A stretch of 64,000 nt of DNA, from assembly GCA_033439795.1 (NCBI GenBank), contig JAUTDP010000010.1, forward strand, positions 1,674,001-1,738,000. The letters are read 5' to 3'. A program made the position numbers and the translations under genes. Positions 45,801 to 56,212 of the stretch are shown in pieces (positions within the stretch are counted from its first letter, which is position 1; the number at the start of each line of letters is the position of its first letter). Under the pieces are notes generated by a model. That model was not told the origin of the DNA. It did no database searches and worked only from the letters and a program-made list of their open reading frames with translations. The stretch comes from Sordaria brevicollis (lineage: Eukaryota > Ascomycota > Sordariomycetes > Sordariales > Sordariaceae).

Positions 45801-46085
45801 GAAATGGAGACCTCGCGGCGTAGGGAAATGGTCGCTCAGGGGAGAAAAAGGGGCAAGCCACTGCTCGATCTTTTGGTTGACTGGCCAGTTGCTGCTGTTG
45901 TTATTCTGAAGATTGTTGAAGTGACCCCTTTGCTCCTGCTTTTGCGTCTGCTGCTGCTGTTGTGTCTCGGTATCGGTCTGCTCAGGTTCCTCCATTATAG
46001 GATTAAGAGTCCGGGCCATCCTCCGCCTGCCCTGCGGGGAGGGTGGCCGGTATGTAGTGCTGGGCAAAATCAGAAGGTCGGACAT
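42840..46085 (-). CDS. SAM-dependent methyltransferase with long disordered N-terminus (LaeA/UMTA-like)
   Basis: Single exon, 1081 residues from ATG 46085 (MSDLLILPSTTYRPPSPQ). The frame is open further upstream to 46337 but that part is not protein-like. The first 700 residues are disordered: a Gln run, many Ser/Pro stretches, and acidic segments. The methyltransferase core starts near residue 745 with ILDLAGQGACDWAWH (motif I, atypical, LDLAGQG for DxGxG). Further landmarks are KLPFSDNQFDLISARELHAV and CMRVLKPGGYLEFSVLDAD. The class I Rossmann fold is clear, but the acceptor is not predictable. Related fungal proteins include regulators of secondary metabolism and development. The low-complexity N-terminus creates long antisense frames, which I ignored. 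Confidence 0.85.
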   Translation of the reverse strand: MSDLLILPSTTYRPPSPQGRRRMARTLNPIMEEPEQTDTETQQQQQTQKQEQRGHFNNLQNNNSSNWPVNQKIEQWLAPFSPLSDHFPTPRGLHFLAAPILPATPSCISSYRGPDTDADDTSSETSSSNPSSGAWNNKRSSAMTDVTEFDDLYDISDEETQRKEMLQANGIGRNMSSRRSLRRSSRASIGQRLSLSRLVIPADIQADAKKNMTSPIPPTPPSAIAMSPAVKSLMELRQIQEIPNVSAPPSLDGSINSEEMAAMSAPPTPLIGAQENVDEDWSGVRLQPGALETLQALSSNHESDYDETPAPEQVIEVPQQMSQEMSQARQLPRLMTGLNRAPSGQRRSLAELSRLEIPSPGGFFSELSSATRRTWNMGSQAEEPYPYQPPTSTTAENFYKTPWQNAPNTIPPPPPRPLHLDDGPANIVERVVEVPAGLNPEELPTAVRVEATPVTAVRMPAAEAEEPALEQIAEETFSPMAGNEIVANEIVDDYDAKYVAEQQSTSLSHIERTELWLMAQRAYLQGVVGFSDETEVPEHFKLGDEEPEAEVEVKVEEKVEEAKTEEPAQEAAVEADAKQKKSVRFSEITIKETVPKSLPSKLVRMENAFYRAFTDAAVKTCPNDVFVNRQPRFEALQAQRVALKDAHRNQLLGKFQLSVVPQSAKKRMSANVARGDDVLIDDPEKLRAEKEAEARSQMNMATWHVAATKLLNGGRLICAPVAKRLARQSRFAPGADGVSRDRARILDLAGQGACDWAWHCALQYPNTKIYTVTTKTLRQLSNSNIRGPPNHRQVAVERLTKLPFSDNQFDLISARELHAVLKLFGENGADEWEACLKECMRVLKPGGYLEFSVLDADIMNAGPLGNAKAVEFGFALQTLGYDPNPTRSFMARLRRAGFDDVRRAWMCMPMGPRHSTKPPAPPPKAETPGLPPVNMTLKKDSDSAIDLSSTEGPKTLELEAMVSGSTDNVAAIAGIAAGWSWERWLLRAEMEKAAGELRLADMVTPGEAMREAGKMIADVHAVVEEGRNVGSGFRMLRGYARKPSTSLQTMPRETRRQRAAAVEEESRVGFIDMVLDTDSLV

Positions 46086-48090
46086 GGTGTTGGTGTCGTG
46101 GTAATATAGGGTCGCTCTGATATTGATTAAAAAGACTGGAAATAGAGCTGACCGGGAAAATGGAATGACGCCGGCGTCGATGCGAATGCAACAGTAAGAC
46201 GAAGAGTATGGAAATGGATGGTTAAACGATGGACCGGCTTCGGTCAACGAAGCTCTATTCCTGTAAATGCGCAGATAGGCGTAAGAAGAGAATGAAGATT
46301 CTAAACAGGACTGCTCAACGCAGCCGGTCTGGGCCACGCGATATTATAAGAGACAAAGAAAGACCAAAAGAGGTGTGTGTGTGTGTGTGATGGCGACGGC
46401 AGGGTTCCACTTGGACTGGCTGTCCGCCGAGAGATATCCCACCACAGCGGCTAACACTCTTCTCTAGACTCTAGCACGATATCAGAAGCCGGATTCCCGC
46501 TGATATTGTCCCATGTTCTCCCATATTGCGCCCCCCGTTGTCGCCTGTTGACGTGACTCTGGTGGCCGGGCCCTGGCAGTCGGCGAGACTTGGCCTCGCT
46601 CTTCCCAGTATCTCACAGGGTGGTCGCAGCAGTCGACCGCAACTAGCTTGGGGTTGGGCAGCACCACGAGTCCATCATGACCGGTTGAGAAGATTGTGCG
46701 ACCGAATCAGGTTGCGCAGAAGGTCAACCAGGAAGATGTCCGGCGAACCAAGCGTGCAATGCAAAGACAAGGCGCGCGCCAATGGGGCCTGTCCATCGAC
46801 AGCGTTGCAGACCGTACGACCAATGACATGGCCGGGATCGATGCCGGCACCCAGCTGGGCGCTTAAAATATCGAGTCATCCACCGTGATTGGACACCCTA
46901 CTGTCCTCCTCCAGATTTTGCTAGTGCAGACCCCATACGGGTACTTTTTCCAACCTCTAGAATTCCCAAACAGGTCAGCATCAAGGCATTGAAGATGTGG
47001 ATTTGTAGACGGTGAAGGATCAAAAAGACTTGAAAAAATGTCGAAGAGGAACAAAAAGTCATGCTAGGTGACATGGTCCCTTGCATTCATGATCCAGAGA
47101 TCGACGTCACCCTGGATCCCGTTGACGGTGCAGCCGAGGATCGATGGGAGGAAATTCTGAGGCAGTGTTGAAAAGAGGTCAACTGGTTGGCCCGTGATGG
47201 GCATTTCTCAATCGATTGATGTTACCCCTTCCCATTGACAATAGTCCTGATATCGAAATTGGTGTTTGAGAGGTGATCACTCCACCATGATGTTGAATCG
47301 GCACATCGTGAAAGAGAACTGATGGTTGAAGATCTCTTGGAGGTAGGTGATGACTTGGTGATAAGACCTCTAGCGCTTTGAAGAGACTTGAATTTGAGGT
47401 GTAAAGACTCCCCAGGTGTGATTCATCAAATCGCCAATTTCCCGTTCTTCAGTCTGAACTTTTCCCGACCGCGCATCCGATCATATGCTCGGTGGCGTCC
47501 GTATTGGCAGCCGGGTCCGCGTCCGATGCGGTGCGGTGCGGTGAGCGAGGCTGGAAGTCGGCGAACTGTCCTGGTAGGAGTGATGAGCTGGCTGTGGCAG
47601 TGACAAGTTGACGGCGGTAACGAAGATTGAACAATTGAAGAGAGCGCGACACGACGGCGGCTGGAGTCTGGAGCTCGGCGGCTATTTCAAGGACGCACAG
47701 ACCTTCCCCAGACTCTAGAAAGCTTGGCTCTGTCAGCTTGTGGAGCTCAGCTTCCGACCTTCAAGTGGTCTGTGCTCCTTCTCCAACCGGCCCACGTTGT
47801 CGTCACGGCGCTGCGATTGCCTGCCCCGCCATGGATGAGATGAAAGAGCAAGCCCCGCAATTATCAATCGCGAACGAACGCCCCCAGCAGCTGCGATAAG
47901 GAGGGGCAAGTGCATCAAGCTTCCATCGTCTATTCATGATCCGCTTTTGGTAGTTTCCTAGAACCAAACATCTTTCTTCGCAACAGCTACCTTATACTCG
48001 AAGATCTATCAGAGATCAGAATCCGACAACGCATTCTTACACAAACCCCTCGACCCGTACCTCACCCAACGCGTCTATCCACATCCAGCC
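46086..48090. other. 2-kb intergenic region between divergent genes
   Basis: Holds the promoters of the methyltransferase gene (-) and TMA22 (+). A (GT)8 run lies at 46373-46388. Open frames of up to 120 codons show no family resemblance. Confidence 0.45.
46373..46388. repeat. (GT)8 microsatellite
   Basis: Eight perfect GT units upstream of the methyltransferase gene. Confidence 0.95.
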
Positions 48091-48971
48091 ATGACCGAAC
48101 TCGCAGGACGTCATGTTGTTTATTGCGGAGGTAAGTTGCATCTACGCAATGCCCTGCACCTTCCACTGTCCCATGCATCGTGAACCAGAAGCTGACAATC
48201 CCCTCTTTCAACTACAGTGTGCTCCCTCCCGCCCGAGGTATGATTACTTGTCCTACATATCCCTACCCACGACCCTTAGTTAGAAACCGCGCCCGAAACC
48301 ATTCCCGACGACCGTCTTACTTACCAACCCTTTCTTTCCTACCCGAATATAGTACTGCGAATACGGCGGAACCGTCAAGAAGTGCCAACAATGGCTCGAA
48401 AAGAACCAGCCCGCCATGTACTCGAGGATATGGTCGCCCGAGGTCCTCGAGGCCGAGATGGCTTCCCTGTCAGTCGAGGCGCAGGAGCGCGCCATGAAGG
48501 ACGCGAAGAAGAAGGCCGCCAAGGCCGAAGCCGCGGAACAGAAGCAGGCCGACAAGCGCGCGAACAGCGTGGTGACGATCAAGCGCATTGAGCGCAACAA
48601 GAGGAAATACGTCACGTCGGTGAGCGGGTTGGAGGCGTTTGGGTTGGAGTTGAAGAAGGTGCGTATCGCATGCCCGTTCCGTTTGCTTGGAGGTGGATGG
48701 CTGGCTGGCTATGGGTTGCTATACGGTTGGATTGATGGTGGACAAGGGATCGCTGACAGTTGAGAATGAACAGGTCGCCAAGGACTTCGGCAAGAAGTTT
48801 GCTACCGGATCTTCGGTAACCAAGGTACCCAGCGGCGGAGAAGAGATCGTTGTTCAGGGCGATGTCAGCGGCGAGATTGAGGAGTTCATCCTCGAAAAGT
48901 ACAAGGAGGTTCCCGAAGACAACATAGAATTGGTGGAAGACAAGAAGAAGAAGAAGGGCGAAGGAAACTAG
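48091..48971 (+). CDS. TMA22: Translation machinery-associated protein 22 (DENR homologue)
   Basis: Four exons: 48091-48130, 48218-48237, 48353-48658, 48774-48971, 187 residues. The second exon is only 20 nt. Tma22 pairs with Tma20 (MCTS1) and acts on the 40S subunit in ribosome recycling and reinitiation. The N-terminal Cys-rich part VVYCGVCSLPPEYCEY spans three exons; the paired Cys residues probably bind zinc. The C-terminal SUI1 domain starts at VVTIKRIERNKRKYVTSVSG and continues through FGKKFATGSSVTK and EEIVVQGDVSGEIEEFI. A Lys-rich tail ends the protein. The exon choice is supported by continuous similarity to the DENR family; length fits the family. Confidence 0.93.
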
Positions 48972-49380
48972 GCCTAGACCCTTACTTGAGTCTGCGAGGG
49001 GGTACGCTTAAACTGGGCAGGAGTTAATGAATAAGATCAGTTGATACCGTTATGAGACTATTCGGACAGCGCTAGAAGATCAGCGGGAACGGAACAAGAA
49101 GAGCATGTTTCAAACGCTATTGTAAGTTTAAGTACTGATGATAACACGAATGAAAATTGCAATAACCAGAGTGTCCTTGATTTAACCCTTCAAGACCTAT
49201 CAACGCCAAACTATGCGCAGCCATGACGCGGCCGCCATCCTGATATCCCATACAAGACCAACGCCAAACCGTAACAATGCTAATCCCACAGCATAAGACC
49301 CTGAACGGGTATTCTTCCAAAGCCGTATTTCGACAAGTCAAAAGGCTGGTAACATGACCGAGACAGAGGTACGAGAACCT
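48972..49380. other. Convergent 3' region of TMA22 and NBL1
   Basis: Between the stop codons of TMA22 (+) and the borealin-like gene (-). Nothing other than presumed 3' UTRs is seen. Confidence 0.5.
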
Positions 49381-50679
49381 TCATCCCCGTTTCCTCAGCA
49401 CCCTCCCAGACGCAGCCGGTGCCGCACTCGCACTTGCACCCGCCTTCTCGGCCTTATCCTTCCCACCTCCAGCAGCTTTCTTCGTCGCCGCCACACCCTT
49501 CTTGATCGTACTCATGACACCTCCCTTTTTCGTACCAGCCGCAGGCCTCGTCCCCGTCGCAGTCGCCGGCCGCTGCCTCCGCCCCGCCACTGATGATCCG
49601 CTGCTCGCCTCACTAGACACGCTGGCGCCACTAATTCTCCGCGATGTCCGTGTGGTAGCAGAAGCCGTCGACGTGGTGGCCGCTCTCGCTCTGGATTTTG
49701 CCGCGCTCGCCTGCGTCGCTTCTGTTATTGTTGACTGCTTTTGTGGGCTATTTGCTCGCGATCGCGCCTTTTCGACCATGGTGCTGAGGAGCGCGGATGC
49801 GCTCGTGCTGGCTGTCGGTTTGGTTGGTGAGATGGGGCGCACAAAGGTGCCTGTTTGGTAGTGTGGTTTGGTGGGTGATGGTGTTCGTTCACCTCGTGGT
49901 GCTAGGCGCTGGTTGGATGATGTTGGGGAGAGAACTTGGTTGGGATCCTTGCGCAGGATGTCGGCTGCTGGACCGAGACGTTGTCGCTTTTCGGGACTTG
50001 TGGGTTCGATTTCGTAATTTTCTTTGTCGCGACTGGAAACTTCGTGGCTGTGGTTGGATGTTGTTAATATCGAAGTCAAGCCTTGGCTCTTGGTGGGTGA
50101 GAAAGGGGCCAACCTCATCGTCTTGATCGGACTGGGTCGCATGGGTGACGTAGGTCTGAACGTTGAGGCAGTCGCTGGTCGCTGGAGAACGGGTCGCGTT
50201 GTTGTCGCATCTTTTGGTGGTACTGGAGGGCCTCTAGCCGTAGTCGCGGCCTTCTGTTGCTGGTCGCTAGAGTACTTCTGTATGAGATCGCCCATTTTTA
50301 CTTTGCGAAGAGACATGGGAATGCGGTTGACGCGAATTTCGACTCTTGTTCGAAGACTTTGCGCATGGATGTTGTAGTTTGCTCGGAGTTTGCGAGCGCG
50401 CTCGGTGACTACACACATGTCAGTCGGCTACGCGCACCATCGCCGGCTTGTCTGGTAGATCAGCATACGTTCGAGTTGTAGGTTGTCAATCAGCGCTTGC
50501 TTTTGCGCGGCCGTAATTCCCGTTCGCCTCTTTTTCTTCGCAGGACTTTCGCTGCCGTCTGGTCGTCCATTTCCTGCCGTACTTCTGTCCAATGATGGCG
50601 CCGCGACGCCAGTGTTGTGCTCGTCGTCAGGAACGTCGGCCTCGTCCGACTTGCGCTTCGCGCCGGTGGTCGCAGACAT
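49381..50679 (-). CDS. nbl1: Borealin/Nbl1-like chromosomal passenger complex subunit
   Basis: Two exons, 50679-50469 and 50408-49381 (59-nt intron, GTATGC donor, ACTGACA branch), 412 residues. The borealin N-terminal helix spans the splice: ITAAQKQALIDNLQLE joined to TERARKLRANYNIHAQSL. In the family this helix forms a three-helix bundle with INCENP and survivin (Sli15 and Bir1 in yeast), placing Aurora kinase at centromeres. The rest is long, Ser/Thr/Pro-rich and basic, with many SP/TP sites that could be Cdk targets (for example SPMRPSPIK). Yeast Nbl1 is only about 73 residues; the long tail is usual in filamentous fungi. The protein ends with RVLRKRG. Confidence 0.85.
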
Positions 50680-51202
50680 TGTCGCCGTAGGTCGAACTAT
50701 GGCGCAATTCGGAACGTGAAGATTTATGAGCTGATAAAAATGTGTCGACGTTGTTGGCGAGAGAGATTCCTGTACTTGCGAAACCGTGTGTTTTCGGTGG
50801 TGATCGACTCGATGTTTGGTGCAGGTTGGATTGAAGGGACGGTTTGCTGTGAGTGGTCGACATTTCCTGGAGTAAACAAACGAAAGCACTGACCACTCGA
50901 GGGAATGTTAGACATACGGCGGGGTGCACCTGCTGCAGCTCCAGGTCATTGACATAACAGCGGTACGTACCTCCACCCGATAGCGTAACCGCAGCTACGC
51001 GGGCAGCTAGGCTGAACCGCCTTACGCAGGAGCTCCCCGACCTGTCACTGAACATCATCTTTCCATCAAACCATCAACAACAACTTTTCCCACTATTCCC
51101 ACCTTTCCATATCACCCTCGAGCGACACATACGATCTCGATACAGATTTCCATAGCATAGCGACATCCATCCATAATTGCATTCGAACAAACACCAGCCA
51201 AG
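50680..51202. promoter_or_regulatory. Divergent promoter region of NBL1 and RPN10
   Basis: This 523-bp interval separates two start codons pointing away from each other. I looked for the yeast Rpn4 site GGTGGCAAA near RPN10 and did not see one. Exact promoter elements cannot be assigned. Confidence 0.5.
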
Positions 51203-52184
51203 ATGCCTCTCGAAGCGGTAATGATCGTAGTGGACAACAGCGAGAGCAGTCGCAATGGAGATTACACACCAACCCGCTACGACGCGCAAACGGACGCTGT
51301 TAACATCATCTTTCAAAACGTCGTACAAGGCAACCCCGAGTCCTCGGTCGGTCTCATGAGCATGGCCGGTAGGGGTCCTGAGGTCTTGGTGACGCTCACG
51401 ACGGACCAAGGCAAAATCCTTGAGGGTCTGCACCGGACGAAGAAGAACATTCGTGGTTCTGCACACTTGTCTAGGGGTATCCAGGTGGCGTGGGTATGTA
51501 CCAACTGTTTCTAACCTTCACCATAGAGCTCCAGGCAACTAACCAGCGATTTTTACCACACAGCTTGCACTCAAGCACCGACAGAACAAGTCCCAGCGGG
51601 GTCGTATCGTCATTTTCGTTTGCTCGCCCATCGAGGAGGAGGAGAGCGACCTCATCAAGCTCGCCAAGAAGATGAAGAAGAACAACACCAGCGTCGACTT
51701 TATCCTTTTCGGCGACATCGACGACGAGAACCAGAAGAAACTCGAGGCTTTCAATCGCGAGGTCAAGAGTGGCGAAGGATCCAACATGGTCGTCATCCCA
51801 CCGAGCAGCAAGCTTCTTTCCGATCAGCTCCTCTCGACACCCATCCTTCTTGGCGAGGCTCCTCCTAGCGGTAGCGGAGGCGCTGGTGGCGACGCTGGTG
51901 GCCCGGCGAACGAGGACTTCCCCTTCGGCATCGATCCATCCGTCGACCCCGAGCTGGCCCTTGCGCTAAGAATGAGTATGGAGGAGGAGAAGGCACGCCA
52001 GGAGAAGCGCGCCAAGGAGGAGGCCGAGGCGGCGAAGAAGGCGAGCTTGGAGGACGTCAAGGAAGAGGCTGGCGAGTCGGAACCACTGCTGGGCAAGGAC
52101 GGCGAGCCGAGCGGCAGTGGCAGCAAAAAGGATGACGACAAGCCTGGCAAATCGGATGATGGTGACAAGATGGATACCTCGTAG
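51203..52184 (+). CDS. RPN10: 26S proteasome regulatory subunit Rpn10
   Basis: Two exons, 51203-51493 and 51564-52184 (70-nt intron, GTATGT donor, CTAAC branch), 303 residues. Rpn10 is a ubiquitin receptor in the 19S particle. The N-terminal von Willebrand A domain is clear: MPLEAVMIVVDNSESSRNGD, then AQTDAVNIIF, RGSAHLSRGIQVAW joined to LALKHRQNK, and GRIVIFVCSPI. A ubiquitin-interacting motif follows near residues 222-240 (DPELALALRMSMEEEKAR). The C-terminal tail is acidic and Lys-rich (KMDTS end). Length is between yeast (268) and animal (about 380) forms, as usual for filamentous fungi. Confidence 0.95.
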
Positions 52185-52514
52185 TTGAAGTATTGTTGTT
52201 GGGATTGTGATTATGAGTTATAGCGCATTGCGAAGGGGCCAGATCACCATGGGCGCTGGCTGTATTGCGTGTAGATTAGACTCGCTATGGTATTATGTGG
52301 GCACTACTACCTAACTTGCCCATCTTGAGCATCAAAGCAAAGCATGAAGCTGTTTCTATCATGGCCCTTTGTCCGCCCAATCGCCTGCATCTTTCCCAAA
52401 ACAAATAACGCCTAATAACTCCGTAACATTATAACTTCCAAGACCACTCCTTCTTTCTTCCCCTCTCCCATTGCTTACGCCTCCTTAGCCCCCCATGCCA
52501 TGCGACCCAGGCAA
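52185..52514. other. Convergent 3' region of RPN10 and TRS23
   Basis: 330 bp between stop codons, presumably both 3' UTRs. Nothing else seen. Confidence 0.5.
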
Positions 52515-53119
52515 CTACCTGTTGTTAATCTCCCTGATGTGCGACAACAGCTTCCGATCAAACATGTCGCACCGGATCGGCATCTCCAGCTGGTAAAAGG
52601 GGTTCTTCATGACGTAGTCAGAGTAAAGTTCGTAGATGCGTCTGATAATGACATCCACATTCGTCTGCGTCGTATCCGTGAACAACAAGAACTTGACGCC
52701 CGTCAATGTGTTGAAGCACTGCAGCCTAAAATTCTCCGACTCCAAAACCTCCAAACCTGAAGGAGGCTCGGGACGTGTGAGGATTCCGCCTGGTACGCCG
52801 GGGGTGTTGGATAAGGGACGTTCCGGAGCGGACTTGACGGGGTTGAGGCGGGCTGTGATTGCGTGAACGCTTTTGGGTGAGAGTTAGTATTTGGAATGTG
52901 ACGGGTGAGGTACGTGGTGAAGAGACAGCATACCCGTGAAAGGTTCCGGCCAGGACGAGATAGTCGTTTGTGCTGAGCTTATTCAGGCCACCTTCGTGAA
53001 ACGTCCTGTTGTAGATTAGGCCACCGGCCTTGTTGATGATGACGAGAGAGAATACGGTCCTTATAAAAGGTCAGTTTATAGTTTGAGAAGTGAGGAGTTT
53101 CACGGTCATGAACTCACAT
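52515..53119 (-). CDS. TRS23: TRAPP complex subunit Trs23 (TRAPPC4)
   Basis: Three exons in transcript order: 53119-53118 (just AT of the start codon), 53059-52934, 52869-52515, 160 residues. Intron 1 is 58 nt (GTGAGT donor, ACTGACC branch), intron 2 is 64 nt (CTAAC branch). Splicing joins AT to GACCGTA, giving the family N-terminus MTVFSLVIINKAGGLIYNR. Trs23 is a core TRAPP subunit with a longin-like fold that helps activate Rab Ypt1 at the early Golgi. Other conserved stretches are LSTNDYLVLAGTFHG, ENFRLQCFNTLTGVKFLL and YELYSDYVMKNPFYQLEMPI. No other ATG gives the conserved N-terminus, so the split start is well supported. Confidence 0.9.
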
Positions 53120-54761
53120 TGTGATAGTCTCATCTCATGTGAACCCTTGACACGGCGGACAGAGGAGTAAGAGCGGAAGTGAGGTTGCCGCTGACTTGAA
53201 CTGGGCAATGTGGGAACCGCCTCAGTGTGACTTTTTAAATGATGCCCTGAGTCCAAGAGCTCAAAAGGTATATGTGATTACTTCAGTTTCAAGCAAAGTA
53301 TGAAAGAGAGGTGATGAAATTGGTGTAAGTGATCTTTCCTTCCCCGAGAACGTTGGTGTTCGCTGCCTCCTGGGCACTGGGCAAGGAGACAAGCGGCCAG
53401 TGTTCAGAAGGAGTCTTGGCAAACTAACGGGATCCAGGGTTAGGGTTGTTTTAGGTGACCTCTCATCCAGTTCATCACCTTGGTCGTCCCTTGCAACCGT
53501 GAGCACCTTGATGGTTTTGTTTACAACAGCTGGGAGACCGAGATAATAGGTTCAATGGACTTCTTACCATCAGGCTTGCTTTTTCCTATCAACTCGCCTC
53601 CAGCTGAGGAGATTTTCATATGATCCATACTTCGTGGGATGGCCCAGTGTCCGCCTGCGTCAATCACATTCTCTTCCCCCTCTCTGTTGGCTCCAGCTAT
53701 TTTGTTCCCGTCTCTCGTTTACGGGCAATATCCAATATACCATCCCGCCCATCCTAGATCTCGGCATGCAAGCCGATTCTCGAGGCTAAACAAATGGACG
53801 GGATTTCGGAAGCCGCATAAGAGACCAAACCCCACAAAACCACACAACACCAACTATCACAACATACCCGAACAGACTCCGTGACTCGAGCAGGTGAAAG
53901 TCGGCGGGCTCGGCAACGACAGTCTCGAGTGTGATCCTGGCTCGGCAGATGTCAAGCCACCCGACCATCGATCTCCCCCACCTTCACATTCCCGTCCCGC
54001 CCGGACGCTGGCCCTGACAATTCTAGTGGACCGTAATGCCCTGGATCAGTGGACAAGTTCGCTTGCAGCTGAAGCTTGTGCTTATCGTGGTGGTGCTGTC
54101 GCGGTGGAAATGGTGGGTCAAGGCAGCCGAATCTGCTTGAACCTGCCCGGTCAAATCTCCACCATCCCGAGTTGTGGCCACATGGAAGTTTAAAAAAAGG
54201 TAACGTTGGACCAGTTCTAGCGAATCGAATCTTCGCGCGGGTCGGCTCTTGACCGTTCGACGTCGGGTCGTCATGGAGCATTTGAGCCTGGAATTTCCAT
54301 GAATGTTGATCTGGTTTCGAGTCCACTCCTGCTTCGACGCAAGGTTCCGGACCGAAACTTTGTACATACATAATTTCTTTCCGTGTTCTCCATCCTGTCC
54401 GAAATATCATCACTCTTACACCTTCCCACATACGCTTTCGCTTTTCTTGGGGAAGCTCAGAGTCTGGCCCAAGGTTCGACGTCAGGGACCACCACTTACC
54501 TTGCCTAACCGCGACAGGTACCCGACTGACGTTTCCCTGTCTGCCCCGCCATCAGACGAACAAGTTGCTTCCTTTTGGACAGGGCGCGATTCGAAGTTCG
54601 AACTGGTATTTCCAGGCTGGCTGCCAAAGCGACATCGATCACAACCAACAACCACACGTACCTTGCACCTATTGTACATTGCCGACTGCGCCTCCCGGCA
54701 GCTTATTTCGTCGCTCCCAACGCTCGCATAGCGGCTTTATGCCCGCATTCGCACATTTGCC
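53120..54761. other. 1.6-kb intergenic region between divergent genes
   Basis: Holds the promoter and leader of TRS23 (-) and of the nucleotide-sugar transporter gene (+). Short open frames on both strands have no recognisable domain. Confidence 0.45.
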
Positions 54762-56212
54762 ATGGCCGCACCACGTCGGCGTCAGGCGCCTAAACCGCAG
54801 AACAATGCGGTAAACAGCAACAAGAACCGCGACGACAGAGGATCCATTGTGTCGGAACCCACGCCCCGCGTCATCAATGCTGCCCCGTCCCTCGAAAAGG
54901 CAGAAATGTACGGAATCGACGACAACCGCCCGTTCTTCAGCCGCGCCATGGCCCTGGCTGGGCGCATGTTCATCGAGACCATTCCACAATGGATAGCTGT
55001 TGGGGTTATGCTTTCGCTGATTTTTGGAGGGTGCTGTTCCAACGTCTTTGCGCTCGAGTCCATCATCAAAGTTGAGCCCGGTGCCGGTACGTTTTCTCTG
55101 CCATCTTCCAAGTCTAAGCCATTGGGTTCGCGTTGCTTGCAACTCGGATACCACGGATCTGGGAATATGGGCTAACAAATACCTTCAACAATTGCAGGAA
55201 CACTCTTGACCTTTGTCCAATTTCTCTTCGTTGCCATCGTCGGCTTTCCGTCCCAGTTCGACTCGAGCCGTCCGCCCTTCTTCCTCAAAAAGAATCAAGT
55301 CCCAATCAGACGATGGCTTATCAATATTGCGCTATTCTTTGCCATCAATGTCCTCAACAACCACGCTTTTAGCTACGATATCTCGGTACCCGTACATATT
55401 ATCTTGCGCTCGGGAGGTAGCATAACTACAATGATTGCTGGAGCTCTATGGGGGAAAAAATACTCCAAGATTCAAATCATAGCCGTGCTTCTTCTCACCG
55501 TTGGCGTGATCACGGCGGCCTGGTCTGATGCCCAAAGCAAGGTACGTTTTCCAAAAGGATAGTGGGCGTTCATACAAGGTGCGGATACTGACACAGATTC
55601 CAGGGATCGAGCAAAGCCGAGTCTCACGAAAAGTCCTCCGACTTTGGCGTTGGTCTTGCCATCCTCTTCGTTGCCCAGAGCTTGTCAGCTGTCATGGGCC
55701 TTTACACGGAGGAGACTTACAAGAAATACGGCCCGCACTGGAAGGAGAACCTCTTCTACTCGCATCTCCTGTCCCTGCCCCTCTTTTTGTTCTTCTGGCC
55801 ATCGTTGACGAAGCAGTTCAGGAGACTGGCCGATAGCGCGCCCCTGACTCTTCCACTGCCGGACTTCGAGGAATACCCCAATCTGTCGCCTAACATCCAG
55901 AAAATCCTGGAGAGCATTCACATCCCCAGCCAACTATTTTATCTGGCGCTGAATGTATTGACTCAGTATGCCTGCATCCGCGGAGTCAACCTTTTGGCAG
56001 CTGCCTCGACCGCCTTGACCGTCACGATCGTCCTCAACATCCGGAAGCTTATCAGTCTGCTGTTGAGCATATGGCTGTTTGGCAATAAGCTGGCCACTGG
56101 AACCTTGGTGGGAGCCGTGATAGTGTTTGGTGCTGGCGGGTTATACTCGCTGGATGGGAAGAAGAAGGCTCCGGTTCGGAGGGTCTCGTCCGCGCCGCCC
56201 AAAAAGGCTTGA
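54762..56212 (+). CDS. UDP-N-acetylglucosamine-type nucleotide-sugar transporter (Yea4/SLC35B4 family)
   Basis: Three exons: 54762-55086, 55198-55541, 55604-56212, 425 residues; introns of 111 and 62 nt. The family transports UDP-sugars into the ER/Golgi lumen; yeast Yea4 carries UDP-GlcNAc for chitin and glycan synthesis. Multiple hydrophobic helices are visible, beginning with QWIAVGVMLSLIFGGCCSNV. Family landmarks include NNHAFSYDISVPVHIILRSG, MIAGALWGKKYSKIQI, MGLYTEETYKKYGPHWKEN and NVLTQYACIRGVNLLAAAST. The N-terminal 75 residues are polar and cytosolic; the C-terminus is Lys-rich (PPKKA). Substrate is inferred from family; related UAA members carry UDP-galactose. Confidence 0.88.

Noticed and set aside
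46086..46337. Upstream extension of the methyltransferase N-terminus
   Set aside because: The frame is open but the sequence is not protein-like; the ATG at 46085 begins a composition consistent with the rest.
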